Shown: one piece after another, positions 14,524-23,103 of the stretch
How the letters are laid out: each line of letters starts with the position of its first letter
How positions within the stretch are numbered: position 1 is the stretch's first letter
Source of the DNA: an uncultured Bacteroidota bacterium
GTDB taxonomy: Bacteria; Bacteroidota; Bacteroidia; Flavobacteriales; Schleiferiaceae
NCBI GenBank assembly: GCA_913057235.1
Contig: CAJXNI010000021.1
Location: forward strand, 1 to 44,564
Direction of reading: 5' to 3'
Length of the DNA: 44,564 bases
The notes under the pieces: model-generated
Databases searched by the model: none
What the model saw: the letters and a program-made list of their open reading frames with translations, nothing else
Told to the model about the DNA's origin: nothing
Translations under genes and position numbers: made by a program

Positions 14524-16311
14524 TTAACTCTGCCGTTGGGCATCCAACTCCTGCAAACGCATCACCTCGGCTTCACCAAAAAGAGGCTCCTTAATGCGCA
14601 AGGTGAAAAGCGCGGCCAGCAGAAATAAGACTCCGCCAAAGGCTAAGTAGTAGGTGGCGTAATCATTAAAAAAGGCATGCACAATGGGGCCGCCAATTAA
14701 AGCATTAATAATTTGTGGAATTACAATGAAAAAGTTAAAAATACCCATGTACACCCCCATTTTAGCCGGAGGCAAGGAATCAATCAACAGTGCGTAGGGC
14801 ATGCTTAAAATACTGGCCCAGGCCATACCTACGCCTACCATGCCTAAAAGGAGCCACTCGGGTTCGGTAATAAACATCATGGAAATGAGGCCTAAACCAC
14901 CCATGACCAGCGAGAAAATGTGGGTAAACTTGCGGCTGGTTTTGCGAGCAATAAAGGATAGCAAAAAAGCAAAGGCGGTGGCAATGGCATTGTAGGTGCC
15001 AAAAAGCACGTTGGTCCAATCGCCCCCGAGGCCATGCTGTAAATTAATGTATTTAAACTCTAAGCTGGCCCGGGCCTCTGCGCTAAGCTCGGGTAAGTCT
15101 TTCAGCTGGGCCATTAATTCCGCATCGCTGTATTTTTCTGACTCCGGCAGGGCTTGCCACTTTGAGAGAGTCTGCGCATCGGCCGAAGCCGTATTTTGGG
15201 CTATAGCCTGAGGCAGCTGCTCATTGGGGTAGACCACACCATTGGCCAAAAAAGCAGCCGCTTTGGAGTTAATAAAGTAACCCTTGTCGCCCGGTTCTAC
15301 TTCTTCTAAACTGGCCAATAGCTTTTGGGCGTCTTGTGCTTCCTTGCCCGTATGGGTTTCTACATAGGTCTGTAACTTCTCTTTAGCCAAATTGTAGATG
15401 GCAGCGTTTACCTCGGTATCGTACACGTTTTGCGAAATAGCCACCGTGGTAAACACCCACATGGTGAACAGGGCAAACCACGAGAAAAATTGCACCAGGC
15501 CTAAACGCTTCATGCGCGTGGGCATGTTCCAGGCGTCTACAAAAATATCGCTGAGCTTGCTTTTTTGAAAACCGTCATCAGCGGGCTCTCCCTGGTATTT
15601 GGCAAAGTCTTCGGGTGGATACTCCTTTACGGTGAGGATGGTGTACAAAATGGTGATGATTAAAATGGCCGCACCCAAATAAAAAGACCAAATTACATTG
15701 GGCGCTACACTACCCGCTTCAGCGGTGTTGGCAATGCCAAACCAGTTGAATAAAATCCAAGGGAAAAAAGACCCTAAAATGGCCCCTAAACCAATGAGTA
15801 TGGTTTGCACGCTAAAGCCCAGGGTACTTTGGCTCTTGGGCAGCATATCGCCCACCAGGGCCCGGAAAGGTTCCATGGAAATGTTAAAAGAAACATCCAT
15901 AAGGGCTAGAAAGCCTATGCCAATCCAAAGAATGGCTGAGATGCCCATGAACTCCATTACCGACATGCCCTCACCGGCAACGATGTTGGAGTTGGGTAAA
16001 AAAATCAGGCCCAGGGCTGCTAAAATTGCGCCTACTAAAAAGTAGGGTTTTCTGCGGCCCATTTTGCCCCAGGTGTTATCACCCATGTGGCCAATAATTG
16101 GCTGAACAATTAAACCGGTTAAAGGAGCTACTATCCAAAACCAACTCAGCTCGTGCACATCGGCCCCAAAGTCTGATAGGATTCTACTGGCATTGCCATT
16201 CTGCAGGCCAAAGCCCATTTGAATGCCCATGAAGCCCATGCTGAGATTGATGATACCGCCCAGACTTAACTTGGGCTTCTGCAGGGCGGCTTGCGTGGTT
16301 TGATTGGCCAT
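14524..16311 (-). CDS. MFS sugar transporter (SLC45/GPH-like), probable maltose/maltodextrin importer, with a large periplasmic insert
   Basis: A 595-residue inner-membrane protein with about 12 transmembrane helices. The loop WGKMGRRKPY (81-90) is the MFS signature of the SLC45-like sugar porters found in Bacteroidota maltose loci. Between predicted TM7 (about 275-292) and TM8 (about 433-455) lies a roughly 135-residue hydrophilic, Ala/Glu/Gln-rich segment (about 296-432), probably periplasmic. Most members are near 450 residues, so this insert explains the extra length. It is the last gene of the GH13-GH13-MFS operon, starting 4 bp after the preceding stop. Uptake of maltose or short maltodextrins is inferred from the operon. 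Confidence 0.85.
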   Translation of the reverse strand: MANQTTQAALQKPKLSLGGIINLSMGFMGIQMGFGLQNGNASRILSDFGADVHELSWFWIVAPLTGLIVQPIIGHMGDNTWGKMGRRKPYFLVGAILAALGLIFLPNSNIVAGEGMSVMEFMGISAILWIGIGFLALMDVSFNISMEPFRALVGDMLPKSQSTLGFSVQTILIGLGAILGSFFPWILFNWFGIANTAEAGSVAPNVIWSFYLGAAILIITILYTILTVKEYPPEDFAKYQGEPADDGFQKSKLSDIFVDAWNMPTRMKRLGLVQFFSWFALFTMWVFTTVAISQNVYDTEVNAAIYNLAKEKLQTYVETHTGKEAQDAQKLLASLEEVEPGDKGYFINSKAAAFLANGVVYPNEQLPQAIAQNTASADAQTLSKWQALPESEKYSDAELMAQLKDLPELSAEARASLEFKYINLQHGLGGDWTNVLFGTYNAIATAFAFLLSFIARKTSRKFTHIFSLVMGGLGLISMMFITEPEWLLLGMVGVGMAWASILSMPYALLIDSLPPAKMGVYMGIFNFFIVIPQIINALIGGPIVHAFFNDYATYYLAFGGVLFLLAALFTLRIKEPLFGEAEVMRLQELDAQRQS

Positions 16312-16315
16312 GGAT

Positions 16316-17701
16316 TTATTTTTTCAGTAATAGGAAATTATGGGCCGGCACGCGTACTTCCGTACCTTCATTAAACTGCAGCGTTTCGCCCGTTAACACG
16401 TTGGTGTAACTACCCAATAAATGCTCAGATTCCAAACCAAAACTATTGTTACTAAAGTTTAGCATTACCACTACTTCCTCCTGGCCCTTCGCTCTTTTAT
16501 AGGCGTACACTGGCATTTGGCTCAGGGTAATTAGCTCCTGAAAATCGCCTTGGCTGGCTCCGTTGGCTAAAGCCGGATGGTTGGTCTTGAGATCAATCAC
16601 TTTTTGGTAAAATGGTAAAAGGGAGTCATTTTTGAAATCAATGCTATCTTTTTCAAAAAAGCTTAAGCGGTGATTAAGACCAGCCTCCTGACCGCTGTAG
16701 ATTAAAGGCATACAGTTTTGAAAAGTAGCACAGAGCACAAAGAAGTTCTTGTGGTTGTTCCCCATGCGCTCATACACCGTGCCTTGCCAGGAATTCTCAT
16801 CATGGTTGGTGGTAAAAGCCATGCGGTAATCTTTGGGCTGGTACAAGCTGTCTTGCTTCTGACGGTAGGCCTCTAATTCTGTAACCTGCTTTTCACCCTT
16901 GGCAATGTCATTCATCAAGTGGTGTAGCTCCCAGCTGTAGGTCATGTCAAAAGCTGCATTGTGGAACTCAGGTCCTTCGGCCTCAGCCAGCATGAAAACG
17001 GGTTTCACCGCTTCCAGTTGTTTACGCGTGTTTTGCCAAAATTCCAGCGGCACCATCATGGCCATGTCGCAGCGGAAACCATCAATATCGGCCTCGTTTA
17101 CCCACCAAAGCATTTCATCGGTCATGGCCTGCGGCATGCCCTCCGCATCGTAGTTTAAATCTGCCACGTCACTCCAGTCTTCTACGGGCGCCACAATTTC
17201 ACCTTTCTCATTTTTAGTGTACCATTCAGGATGCTCGTTAATCCAGTGATGGTCCCAAGCGGTATGGTTGGCCACCCAGTCTAAAATCACCTTCATGCCG
17301 CGGCTATGCGCATCTTCCACTACCGCTTTAAAATCATCCAGCGTACCAAAGTTGGGATTCACAGCCGTGTAGTCTTTGATGGAATAATAACTTCCCAGGG
17401 TGCCTTTACGTTTTTCTTCGCCAATAGGCTGAATGGGCATAAACCACAGGATTTTAACCCCTAGTTCTTCCAGGCGGGGCAAGTGCGCCTGAAATGCTTT
17501 GAGCGTACCCTCTGAGGTATACTGCCTTACGTTTACCTCATAAATAGTGGCATGCTCATGCCAGTTGCTATCATTTTTCATGGCGTTGGTGTCATTAGCG
17601 TTTGTAACCTCAGCTGTGGCTTTTTGGGTGTTTTCCTGAGACGAGTTATTGCAGGCGGCAAATAGCGCCAGCGCAGCAAAAAGTACTAAAGTTTTTCTCA
17701 T
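16316..17701 (-). CDS. GH13 alpha-amylase family lipoprotein
   Basis: A 461-residue glycoside hydrolase with a lipoprotein signal (LFAACNN, lipid-bearing C17). The TIM-barrel motifs are present: DWVANHTAWDH (141-151), GFRCDMA with nucleophile D212, FMLAEAE with acid/base E240, and TTNHDENSW with H300 and D301. It should hydrolyse alpha-1,4-glucans at the cell envelope, probably trimming maltodextrins. Its ATG overlaps the stop of the upstream GH13 gene by 4 bp (ATGA), and the MFS transporter follows 4 bp later. Exact specificity (maltogenic, oligo-alpha-glucosidase or amylase) cannot be set from sequence alone. Confidence 0.9.
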   Translation of the reverse strand: MRKTLVLFAALALFAACNNSSQENTQKATAEVTNANDTNAMKNDSNWHEHATIYEVNVRQYTSEGTLKAFQAHLPRLEELGVKILWFMPIQPIGEEKRKGTLGSYYSIKDYTAVNPNFGTLDDFKAVVEDAHSRGMKVILDWVANHTAWDHHWINEHPEWYTKNEKGEIVAPVEDWSDVADLNYDAEGMPQAMTDEMLWWVNEADIDGFRCDMAMMVPLEFWQNTRKQLEAVKPVFMLAEAEGPEFHNAAFDMTYSWELHHLMNDIAKGEKQVTELEAYRQKQDSLYQPKDYRMAFTTNHDENSWQGTVYERMGNNHKNFFVLCATFQNCMPLIYSGQEAGLNHRLSFFEKDSIDFKNDSLLPFYQKVIDLKTNHPALANGASQGDFQELITLSQMPVYAYKRAKGQEEVVVMLNFSNNSFGLESEHLLGSYTNVLTGETLQFNEGTEVRVPAHNFLLLKK

Positions 17702-20034
17702 GGTTGGGATTGATTACTTAAAATAAGGTAGCTCCAGGGGGGCAAAGTATAACCCTCTGCCTCTTGATCGCTTGAAGCGCGAGCCGGTGATTTTGTAAGT
17801 TCATGGAGGGGAGCTTCTGTTTCAAAAGGTAAAGTCACCTGTTGTTTTTGACCACTGGCATTTAAGAACACCACTACTTCTTCATTCAAATAGCTGCGCC
17901 TTAACACCAGAACTTTTTCATTCACTAAACTAAATTGGGTACTGCCAAAAATCAAAGGTAAGTGCTCTGCCCTTAGCTGGTTGAGCGTTTGCACCTGCTG
18001 ATAGAGGTTTTGCTCATCGGCATCCCAATTTTCAAAATACATCATCCTTCGGTTATCCGGATCATTGGCACCCGGTAAGCCAATCTCATCGCCATAATAG
18101 GTGCAGGGTACACCCGGAATAGCGTTGTTAAAGGCATGCAGCAAAGCCAGCTTTTTGTAGGCCACCGCTTTGGGTTTGCCAATGGTGCGGTCCCAGCCGG
18201 CCAATTTTTGGTCTTCATCAAAACGCACCTCTCCGCTGGCCAGACTAATAAAGCGACTGCGGTCTTGGTTGCCCGAAATATTGCCCATCAGGTGGTGGTA
18301 GCCATAGGTCTTTAAACCGGCTTCTAACACGTTAAGCAAGTGCTGGTGATTGCTGCCGGTGGCAAAGGTGGTAACTGCCGCATCATAGAGGTTAAAGTCA
18401 AACTGGGCATCTAGCATGCCGGTAGAAATGTAGCTATTGATCAGCCCCGGACTGCCGTAGGTTTCGCCAATTTGGTACACCGGCCGCTCGGTGTTTTTTC
18501 GGATGCGGTAGGTAAGCGTGCGCCAGTACAGTTCATCAATGTGCTTGGTGGCATCGTGGCGAAAGCCATCAAATTCAAAATCAGTAAGCCACACCAAGGC
18601 ACTGTCTACCATGGGGTCAACTACTTCATAGCGCCTTAAATCCAGGGTGGGTAAGTGATCGTCAAACCAGGTGGTCAGGCGCTCTTCATCCCATTTTTCG
18701 GTGTTCTTGGTACCATCGGGTAAATACAGGTTGGTGGCCCAGTCTTTATTGTTTTGGTACACGGGGTGGTTGATGTGTACGTGATTGGCCACGTAATCCA
18801 ATAGTACATTGTAGTCTTCTTTGTGGGCTTCTTCCAAAAGATTGGTCACATCTTCGGCCTGACCAAAACGGTAATCTACCCGTACATTGCTGACCGGCCA
18901 ATAACCGTGGTACCCCGAAAATGTACTGTGTACGCGGCCCTTGTTCCAAAGCCCCCAGGCATCGGTTGGGTTTTGGGTGATGGGAGAAAGCCACAAAGTG
19001 TTGATGCCCAGCTCATCAAAGTAGCCATTGCGCAAAGCCTGCTCCACGCCTCTGATGTCGCCCCCCAGGTAATTGGACAAAGGCTGTATGCTGGTGTCAG
19101 CCACGGGTTCATCGTTGCTGGAATCGCCATTTTTAAAACGATCTACCATTAAAAAGTAGAGGCGCGCCTGATGCCAGTCGGTGCGGGTAAGCTGCGCGCT
19201 GCTACTCACCGGCTGGCCGTACTCCAAAGGAATTAGTTGGTTGCGGCCCTTTTGATTGCCATGAAAACTGTAAATGCGCAAATAGCTGCGCTTCATTTCT
19301 TGAGCCGCCTCAGGCAGAGCTATTCTGCAGCGGGGCGGTATGCTTTTGATGCAGGGTACCGTTAAGAGTTGGTTGTTCCAAAAAGCCAAAAATTGCACGG
19401 GTTTTCCCAGCCCGCTTACACTAAGGCCGCCCTCTAGAGCTTCCACCTTAAACTCGCCAGGCGCTTCTCCGGGCGATGGCACTTCCAAAACATTGTTAAA
19501 AGCGCCCATTCCGTTAGGCACGGTTTCCTGATTGGTTGGATCCATAAGCTCCTCACCTTTGCGATAGAGCTTGTACTCGTAGCGGCCGGGTTCTAAATAA
19601 TACGTGCGAGAGTAATTTCCGTCTGCATAGTCTAAGGGGGCGCTAGCACGGTTCCAGTTATTAAAAGAGCCAATTACTCTTAACTCTCCTTTGCCTATGG
19701 CCTGGCGCGGTATGCTTAAAGTTACGGCTTGAGCCGATGGTTTAATCAAAAGTAAATGCCTACTGCCTTGTGCAGTTTGAAAGGTGAGGCTGGCCATTTT
19801 TTGCGGTAAGTTGCCTACCAGCACCAAAGTATCTAAGCTGGTGCCTACCTTTTTCAGGCCTTTGGGCAAAATAACTTCTTCCAGAGGGTTGTCCACCAGA
19901 TAATCTCTGCTGTAAAGAATGGTGGTATCGCGGTTAAGCTGCAAAGGGGTGAATAAACCTCCTAAGGCAACCTGGGCCTTTAAGCCAAGTGTTCCTAGTG
20001 CTAAGGCCAGGCAAAGGGTAAAAATTCTACTCAT
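17698..20034 (-). CDS. GH13 alpha-amylase/cyclomaltodextrinase-like enzyme with a CBM48-type domain
   Basis: A 778-residue exported enzyme (signal peptide ending near LGLKA). An N-terminal beta region is followed by a CBM48/AMPK-type starch-binding module at about 115-185 (GSFNNWNRASAPL and GRYEYKLYRKGEE). A GH13 barrel starts near residue 290 (YFLMVDRFKNGD, LLDYVANHVH). Nucleophile D494 is in DGFRHDATKH and acid/base E524 in QIGETYGS. In motif IV the usual NHD reads GNQDRSR, with Gln590 in place of histidine and D591 kept. A C-terminal beta domain completes it. It is the first gene of the operon, behind an AGTGTA-N5-TACACT operator, and resembles SusA/neopullulanase-type enzymes. Confidence 0.9.
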   Translation of the reverse strand: MSRIFTLCLALALGTLGLKAQVALGGLFTPLQLNRDTTILYSRDYLVDNPLEEVILPKGLKKVGTSLDTLVLVGNLPQKMASLTFQTAQGSRHLLLIKPSAQAVTLSIPRQAIGKGELRVIGSFNNWNRASAPLDYADGNYSRTYYLEPGRYEYKLYRKGEELMDPTNQETVPNGMGAFNNVLEVPSPGEAPGEFKVEALEGGLSVSGLGKPVQFLAFWNNQLLTVPCIKSIPPRCRIALPEAAQEMKRSYLRIYSFHGNQKGRNQLIPLEYGQPVSSSAQLTRTDWHQARLYFLMVDRFKNGDSSNDEPVADTSIQPLSNYLGGDIRGVEQALRNGYFDELGINTLWLSPITQNPTDAWGLWNKGRVHSTFSGYHGYWPVSNVRVDYRFGQAEDVTNLLEEAHKEDYNVLLDYVANHVHINHPVYQNNKDWATNLYLPDGTKNTEKWDEERLTTWFDDHLPTLDLRRYEVVDPMVDSALVWLTDFEFDGFRHDATKHIDELYWRTLTYRIRKNTERPVYQIGETYGSPGLINSYISTGMLDAQFDFNLYDAAVTTFATGSNHQHLLNVLEAGLKTYGYHHLMGNISGNQDRSRFISLASGEVRFDEDQKLAGWDRTIGKPKAVAYKKLALLHAFNNAIPGVPCTYYGDEIGLPGANDPDNRRMMYFENWDADEQNLYQQVQTLNQLRAEHLPLIFGSTQFSLVNEKVLVLRRSYLNEEVVVFLNASGQKQQVTLPFETEAPLHELTKSPARASSDQEAEGYTLPPWSYLILSNQSQP

Positions 20035-20052
20035 GAAAGGCTGTTAATCCAA

Positions 20053-20060
20053 CAAATATA
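20053..20060 (-). promoter_or_regulatory. putative -7 box of the GH13-GH13-MFS operon
   Basis: Minus-strand TATATTTG matches TAnnTTTG and lies 18 bp before the start codon at 20034, with the operator immediately upstream. Confidence 0.6.
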
Positions 20061-20064
20061 GTTT

Positions 20065-20085
20065 TTAGTGTACAATTTACACTAA
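20065..20085. promoter_or_regulatory. operator site 1 of the maltose regulon
   Basis: AGTGTA-CAATT-TACACT (20067-20083). The arms extend symmetrically by two more bases on each side (TT and AA), giving 8-bp perfect arms. It stands 4 bp upstream of the -7 box of the amylase operon, so a bound protein should block transcription. Confidence 0.75.
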
Positions 20086-20141
20086 CCAAATATTGCCCAA
20101 ACCTAGTGGCCTGATTACCTCTCAATCGTTAGGCGGCCATT

Positions 20142-22427
20142 TTAGCTAAAAGCCACCTTTTCTCCATTCACCTGAACCTCTACTTGAGGGCCACTTAATT
20201 TCTCTAATTTATATTGCTTGCCGCTAAAGTTTACCTTGAGTACGGCCTCTCTAAAATTAATGGTAAAGGCCAAGGCCTTCCAGTTCTCCGGCAGCTTAGG
20301 GTTAAAGTGCAAAACGTTATCGCGCACACGCATACCGCCAAAACCTTCAATTACGCTAAGCCAGGTACCGGCCATACTGGTAATGTGCAAGCCCTCATGC
20401 ACCTCACGGTTGTAATCGTCTAAATCTAAACGACTGGTGCGCAAGTACAGCTCGTAGGCTTTGTCCATTTTGTCTAGGTAAGCAGCGGTAACCACATGCA
20501 CGCAAGGCGAAAGGGAGCTTTCGTGCAGTGTGCGTGGTTCGTAGAAGTCAAAATTGCGCTCAATCTCTTCACGGCTAAAATGATCTTCAAAGAAGTACAT
20601 GCCTTGCAGCACGTCTGCCTGTTTTATGAAACATGAGCGCAAAATGCGGTCCCAGCTCCAAAATTGGTTAATAGGTCTTTCGGCCATGCTTAAGTCATCG
20701 GCCGTGCGCTGTTCTTTGTCTAAATAGCCTTCTTGTTGTAAGACTACTCCCAGTTCCTCATTAGAAGGCAGATACACATTTTCGCTGATTTGGGCCCACT
20801 GCGCCAATTCTTTCTGCGGCTCAAAATGGGCGCGTTTAGCCAGGCTTTCCAGTTTTTCAGGTACCTCCTTCTGCATTTGCGCCACCACTTCTGCCGTGTA
20901 CCGCATGCACCAGCGGGCAATATAATTGGTGTACCAGTTGTTGTTTACGTTGTTCTCGTATTCATTGGGGCCGGTAACACCCAACATCACGTACTGCTTT
21001 TTAGCGGTGCTGTAGTTAAAGCGTTGCGCCCAGAAGCGGCTAATGGCAATCAGCACCTCCAAGCCGTATTCCTGCACGTAGGTGGGATCGTCAAAATAGC
21101 GGGTGTAATTGAAAATGGCGTAGGCAATAGCCCCGTTGCGGTGGATTTCCTCAAAGGTAATTTCCCACTCATTGTGGCACTCCTCGCCATTCATGGTAAC
21201 CATGGGGTACAGGGCAGCTCCATTGGTAAAACCTAATTTTTGGGCATTCTCAATGGCTTTGCCCAGTTGGTTGTAGCGGTATTTCAGCAAGTTCTGTGAA
21301 ACCTCCTTACCAGCCGAAGCCATGTAGAAAGGCAAGCAGTAGGCCTCGGTATCCCAGTAGGTGCTACCCCCATACTTCTCTCCCGTGAAGCCCTTAGGGC
21401 CTATGTTTAAGCGGGCGTCTTCTCCGGTGTAGGTTTGGGTTAACTGAAAAATATTGAAGCGGATACCTTGTTGCGCCTCCGGATCTCCTTCAATTTTAAT
21501 GTCGCTAGTGCTCCATCTTTGCGCCCAATCTTGCTTTTGTTCTTCCAAAAGCTTGTTGAAACCAGCCCGCATAGCTTGGCTGGCCAATTCATCGGCCAGG
21601 GGAATAAGCTCTTTGTTGGGATGCATAAAAGAAGAGCAGATGGCGGCATATTTGTGCAGCGTGTATTCCTTACCTTCTTGAGCCTTTAAGCTAAAAGAAT
21701 TCTCTACGTATTTGGGTTTTTTATCCGTTTCAGGGTAAAGGGTAAAATGCTCACCATCCACTAAAAACTCATAGCGCATGGCCGCACTTACATTAAAATC
21801 CAGTTTTTTGGTTTTGGCCTGCAACACGGCCTTTTGGCTGCCCACATTTTCGGCTACGGGTTCCCAAAACTTCTCATCGTAGTTACTGTCGTGGTTAATT
21901 ACGTCAAAGTCAAGGTAGGGTACCATTTTTAAAGAGGCACTAAAATTTTTAAGCTTCACGCTGTAGCGGATGGCCCCAATTTCTTTGCGCTTCATGCTCA
22001 CAAAGCGGGTGGCGCGCACGGCAATAAAACGGCCGTCACCAATATCGGCTGTAAAGCTGCGGCTTAGGTAGCCTTCTTGCATGTTTAACTCACGCTGAAA
22101 GTCAGTCACCTGCACCTTGGCTAAATCCAGCTCCTGCTCATCAATAAAGATACGAATGCCTATCCAGTTTACCGCGTTTAGCACCTTAGCAAAATACTCG
22201 GGGTAACCATTTTTCCACCAACCCACGCGGGTTTTATCGGGGTAGTACACCCCCCCTAAATAGGTGCCTTGTAAAGATTGGCCGGTATAAGTTTCTTCAA
22301 AATTAGCACGCTGGCCCATGTGGCCATTGCCAATGCTGAAAATAGATTCAGAGCCCTGGTGCAACTCAGGACGCCACTGGTTTTCAATAATTTTCCACTG
22401 GTCGGTTACCAGATATTTATTGTGCAT
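20142..22427 (-). CDS. GH65 maltose phosphorylase
   Basis: A 761-residue cytoplasmic enzyme that uses phosphate to split maltose into beta-glucose-1-phosphate and glucose. GH65 features: HQGSESIFSIGNGHMGQR (23-40), the helical-barrel loop YGGSTYWDTEAYCLPFY (352-368), ECHNEWEITFEEIHRNGA (416-433), and the general acid E489 in GVTGPNEYENNV. No signal peptide. The partner gene for beta-phosphoglucomutase follows the same operon order 8 bp upstream, which is the classic pairing for a beta-glucose-1-phosphate producer. Maltose is preferred over trehalose or kojibiose because of the amylases and SusCD nearby, but specificity is inferred. Confidence 0.9.
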   Translation of the reverse strand: MHNKYLVTDQWKIIENQWRPELHQGSESIFSIGNGHMGQRANFEETYTGQSLQGTYLGGVYYPDKTRVGWWKNGYPEYFAKVLNAVNWIGIRIFIDEQELDLAKVQVTDFQRELNMQEGYLSRSFTADIGDGRFIAVRATRFVSMKRKEIGAIRYSVKLKNFSASLKMVPYLDFDVINHDSNYDEKFWEPVAENVGSQKAVLQAKTKKLDFNVSAAMRYEFLVDGEHFTLYPETDKKPKYVENSFSLKAQEGKEYTLHKYAAICSSFMHPNKELIPLADELASQAMRAGFNKLLEEQKQDWAQRWSTSDIKIEGDPEAQQGIRFNIFQLTQTYTGEDARLNIGPKGFTGEKYGGSTYWDTEAYCLPFYMASAGKEVSQNLLKYRYNQLGKAIENAQKLGFTNGAALYPMVTMNGEECHNEWEITFEEIHRNGAIAYAIFNYTRYFDDPTYVQEYGLEVLIAISRFWAQRFNYSTAKKQYVMLGVTGPNEYENNVNNNWYTNYIARWCMRYTAEVVAQMQKEVPEKLESLAKRAHFEPQKELAQWAQISENVYLPSNEELGVVLQQEGYLDKEQRTADDLSMAERPINQFWSWDRILRSCFIKQADVLQGMYFFEDHFSREEIERNFDFYEPRTLHESSLSPCVHVVTAAYLDKMDKAYELYLRTSRLDLDDYNREVHEGLHITSMAGTWLSVIEGFGGMRVRDNVLHFNPKLPENWKALAFTINFREAVLKVNFSGKQYKLEKLSGPQVEVQVNGEKVAFS

Positions 22428-22435
22428 GAGAGTAG

Positions 22436-23095
22436 TTAAAAGTTCAGTTGGTTAATGACTTGGGCGGGCGTGGTATCCCCTAAACCTTCAATAATGAGAT
22501 GGGCTTTTTCAAGGGTTTTGGCATCCCCAACCCCCACGGCTTTAAAGTCTCCTTTAATAGCGGCTTCAACCCCTGCTACTGAGTCTTCAAAAACCACACA
22601 ATCGGCAGGGTCTAAATTCAGCGCGTCTGAACCCAGCAAGAAAACCTGCGGACTAGGTTTGCTTTTAGTGGTTTTGTTCCCATCAATAATGGCTTCAAAC
22701 TGATCCTTAATTTGCAGCTTATCTAAAATCTTAACCGCATTTTTAGAGGCTGAACCCAAAGCAATGCGGAGGTTCAAATCCTTGGCAGCTTGTAGAAACT
22801 CTTTGGCGCCCGGTAAGGCTTCATCTGCCGGCATCTGGTCTACATACTCCAGGTACCACTCGTTTTTACGATGCATGAGCGTTTCCTTTTCCTCCTGGCT
22901 AATGGTTTTATTGCCCCATCCTAAGATCTTTTCTAACGATTCTTTGCGGCTCACCCCTTTGAGTTGCTCGTTGTCTTGCTCATCAAAGTGAATGTCTAGC
23001 TCTTTAGCCAGGCGCTGCCAGGCCTTAAAATGGTACTTAGCAGTGTCTACAATTACCCCATCCAAGTCAAAAATAAAGGCTTTGATAGTGGCCAT
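22436..23095 (-). CDS. pgmB: beta-phosphoglucomutase
   Basis: A 219-residue HAD-superfamily enzyme converting beta-glucose-1-phosphate to glucose-6-phosphate. The nucleophile and acid/base aspartates are D10 and D12 in FIFDLDGVIVDT. The cap domain has FKAWQRLAKEL and LKGVSRKESLEKIL, the segment that recognises the substrate in this family. GSASKN and KPSPQVFLLGSDAL plus VFEDSVAGVEAA complete the site. Length is typical. It sits 8 bp upstream of the GH65 phosphorylase and 8 bp downstream of the kinase gene in one operon. Confidence 0.93.
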   Translation of the reverse strand: MATIKAFIFDLDGVIVDTAKYHFKAWQRLAKELDIHFDEQDNEQLKGVSRKESLEKILGWGNKTISQEEKETLMHRKNEWYLEYVDQMPADEALPGAKEFLQAAKDLNLRIALGSASKNAVKILDKLQIKDQFEAIIDGNKTTKSKPSPQVFLLGSDALNLDPADCVVFEDSVAGVEAAIKGDFKAVGVGDAKTLEKAHLIIEGLGDTTPAQVINQLNF

Positions 23096-23103
23096 AATTT
23101 TGT

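Noticed and set aside
20790-21236. 148-residue plus-strand frame opposite the GH65 gene
   Set aside because: It is fully antisense to well-conserved catalytic parts of maltose phosphorylase and looks like a shadow.
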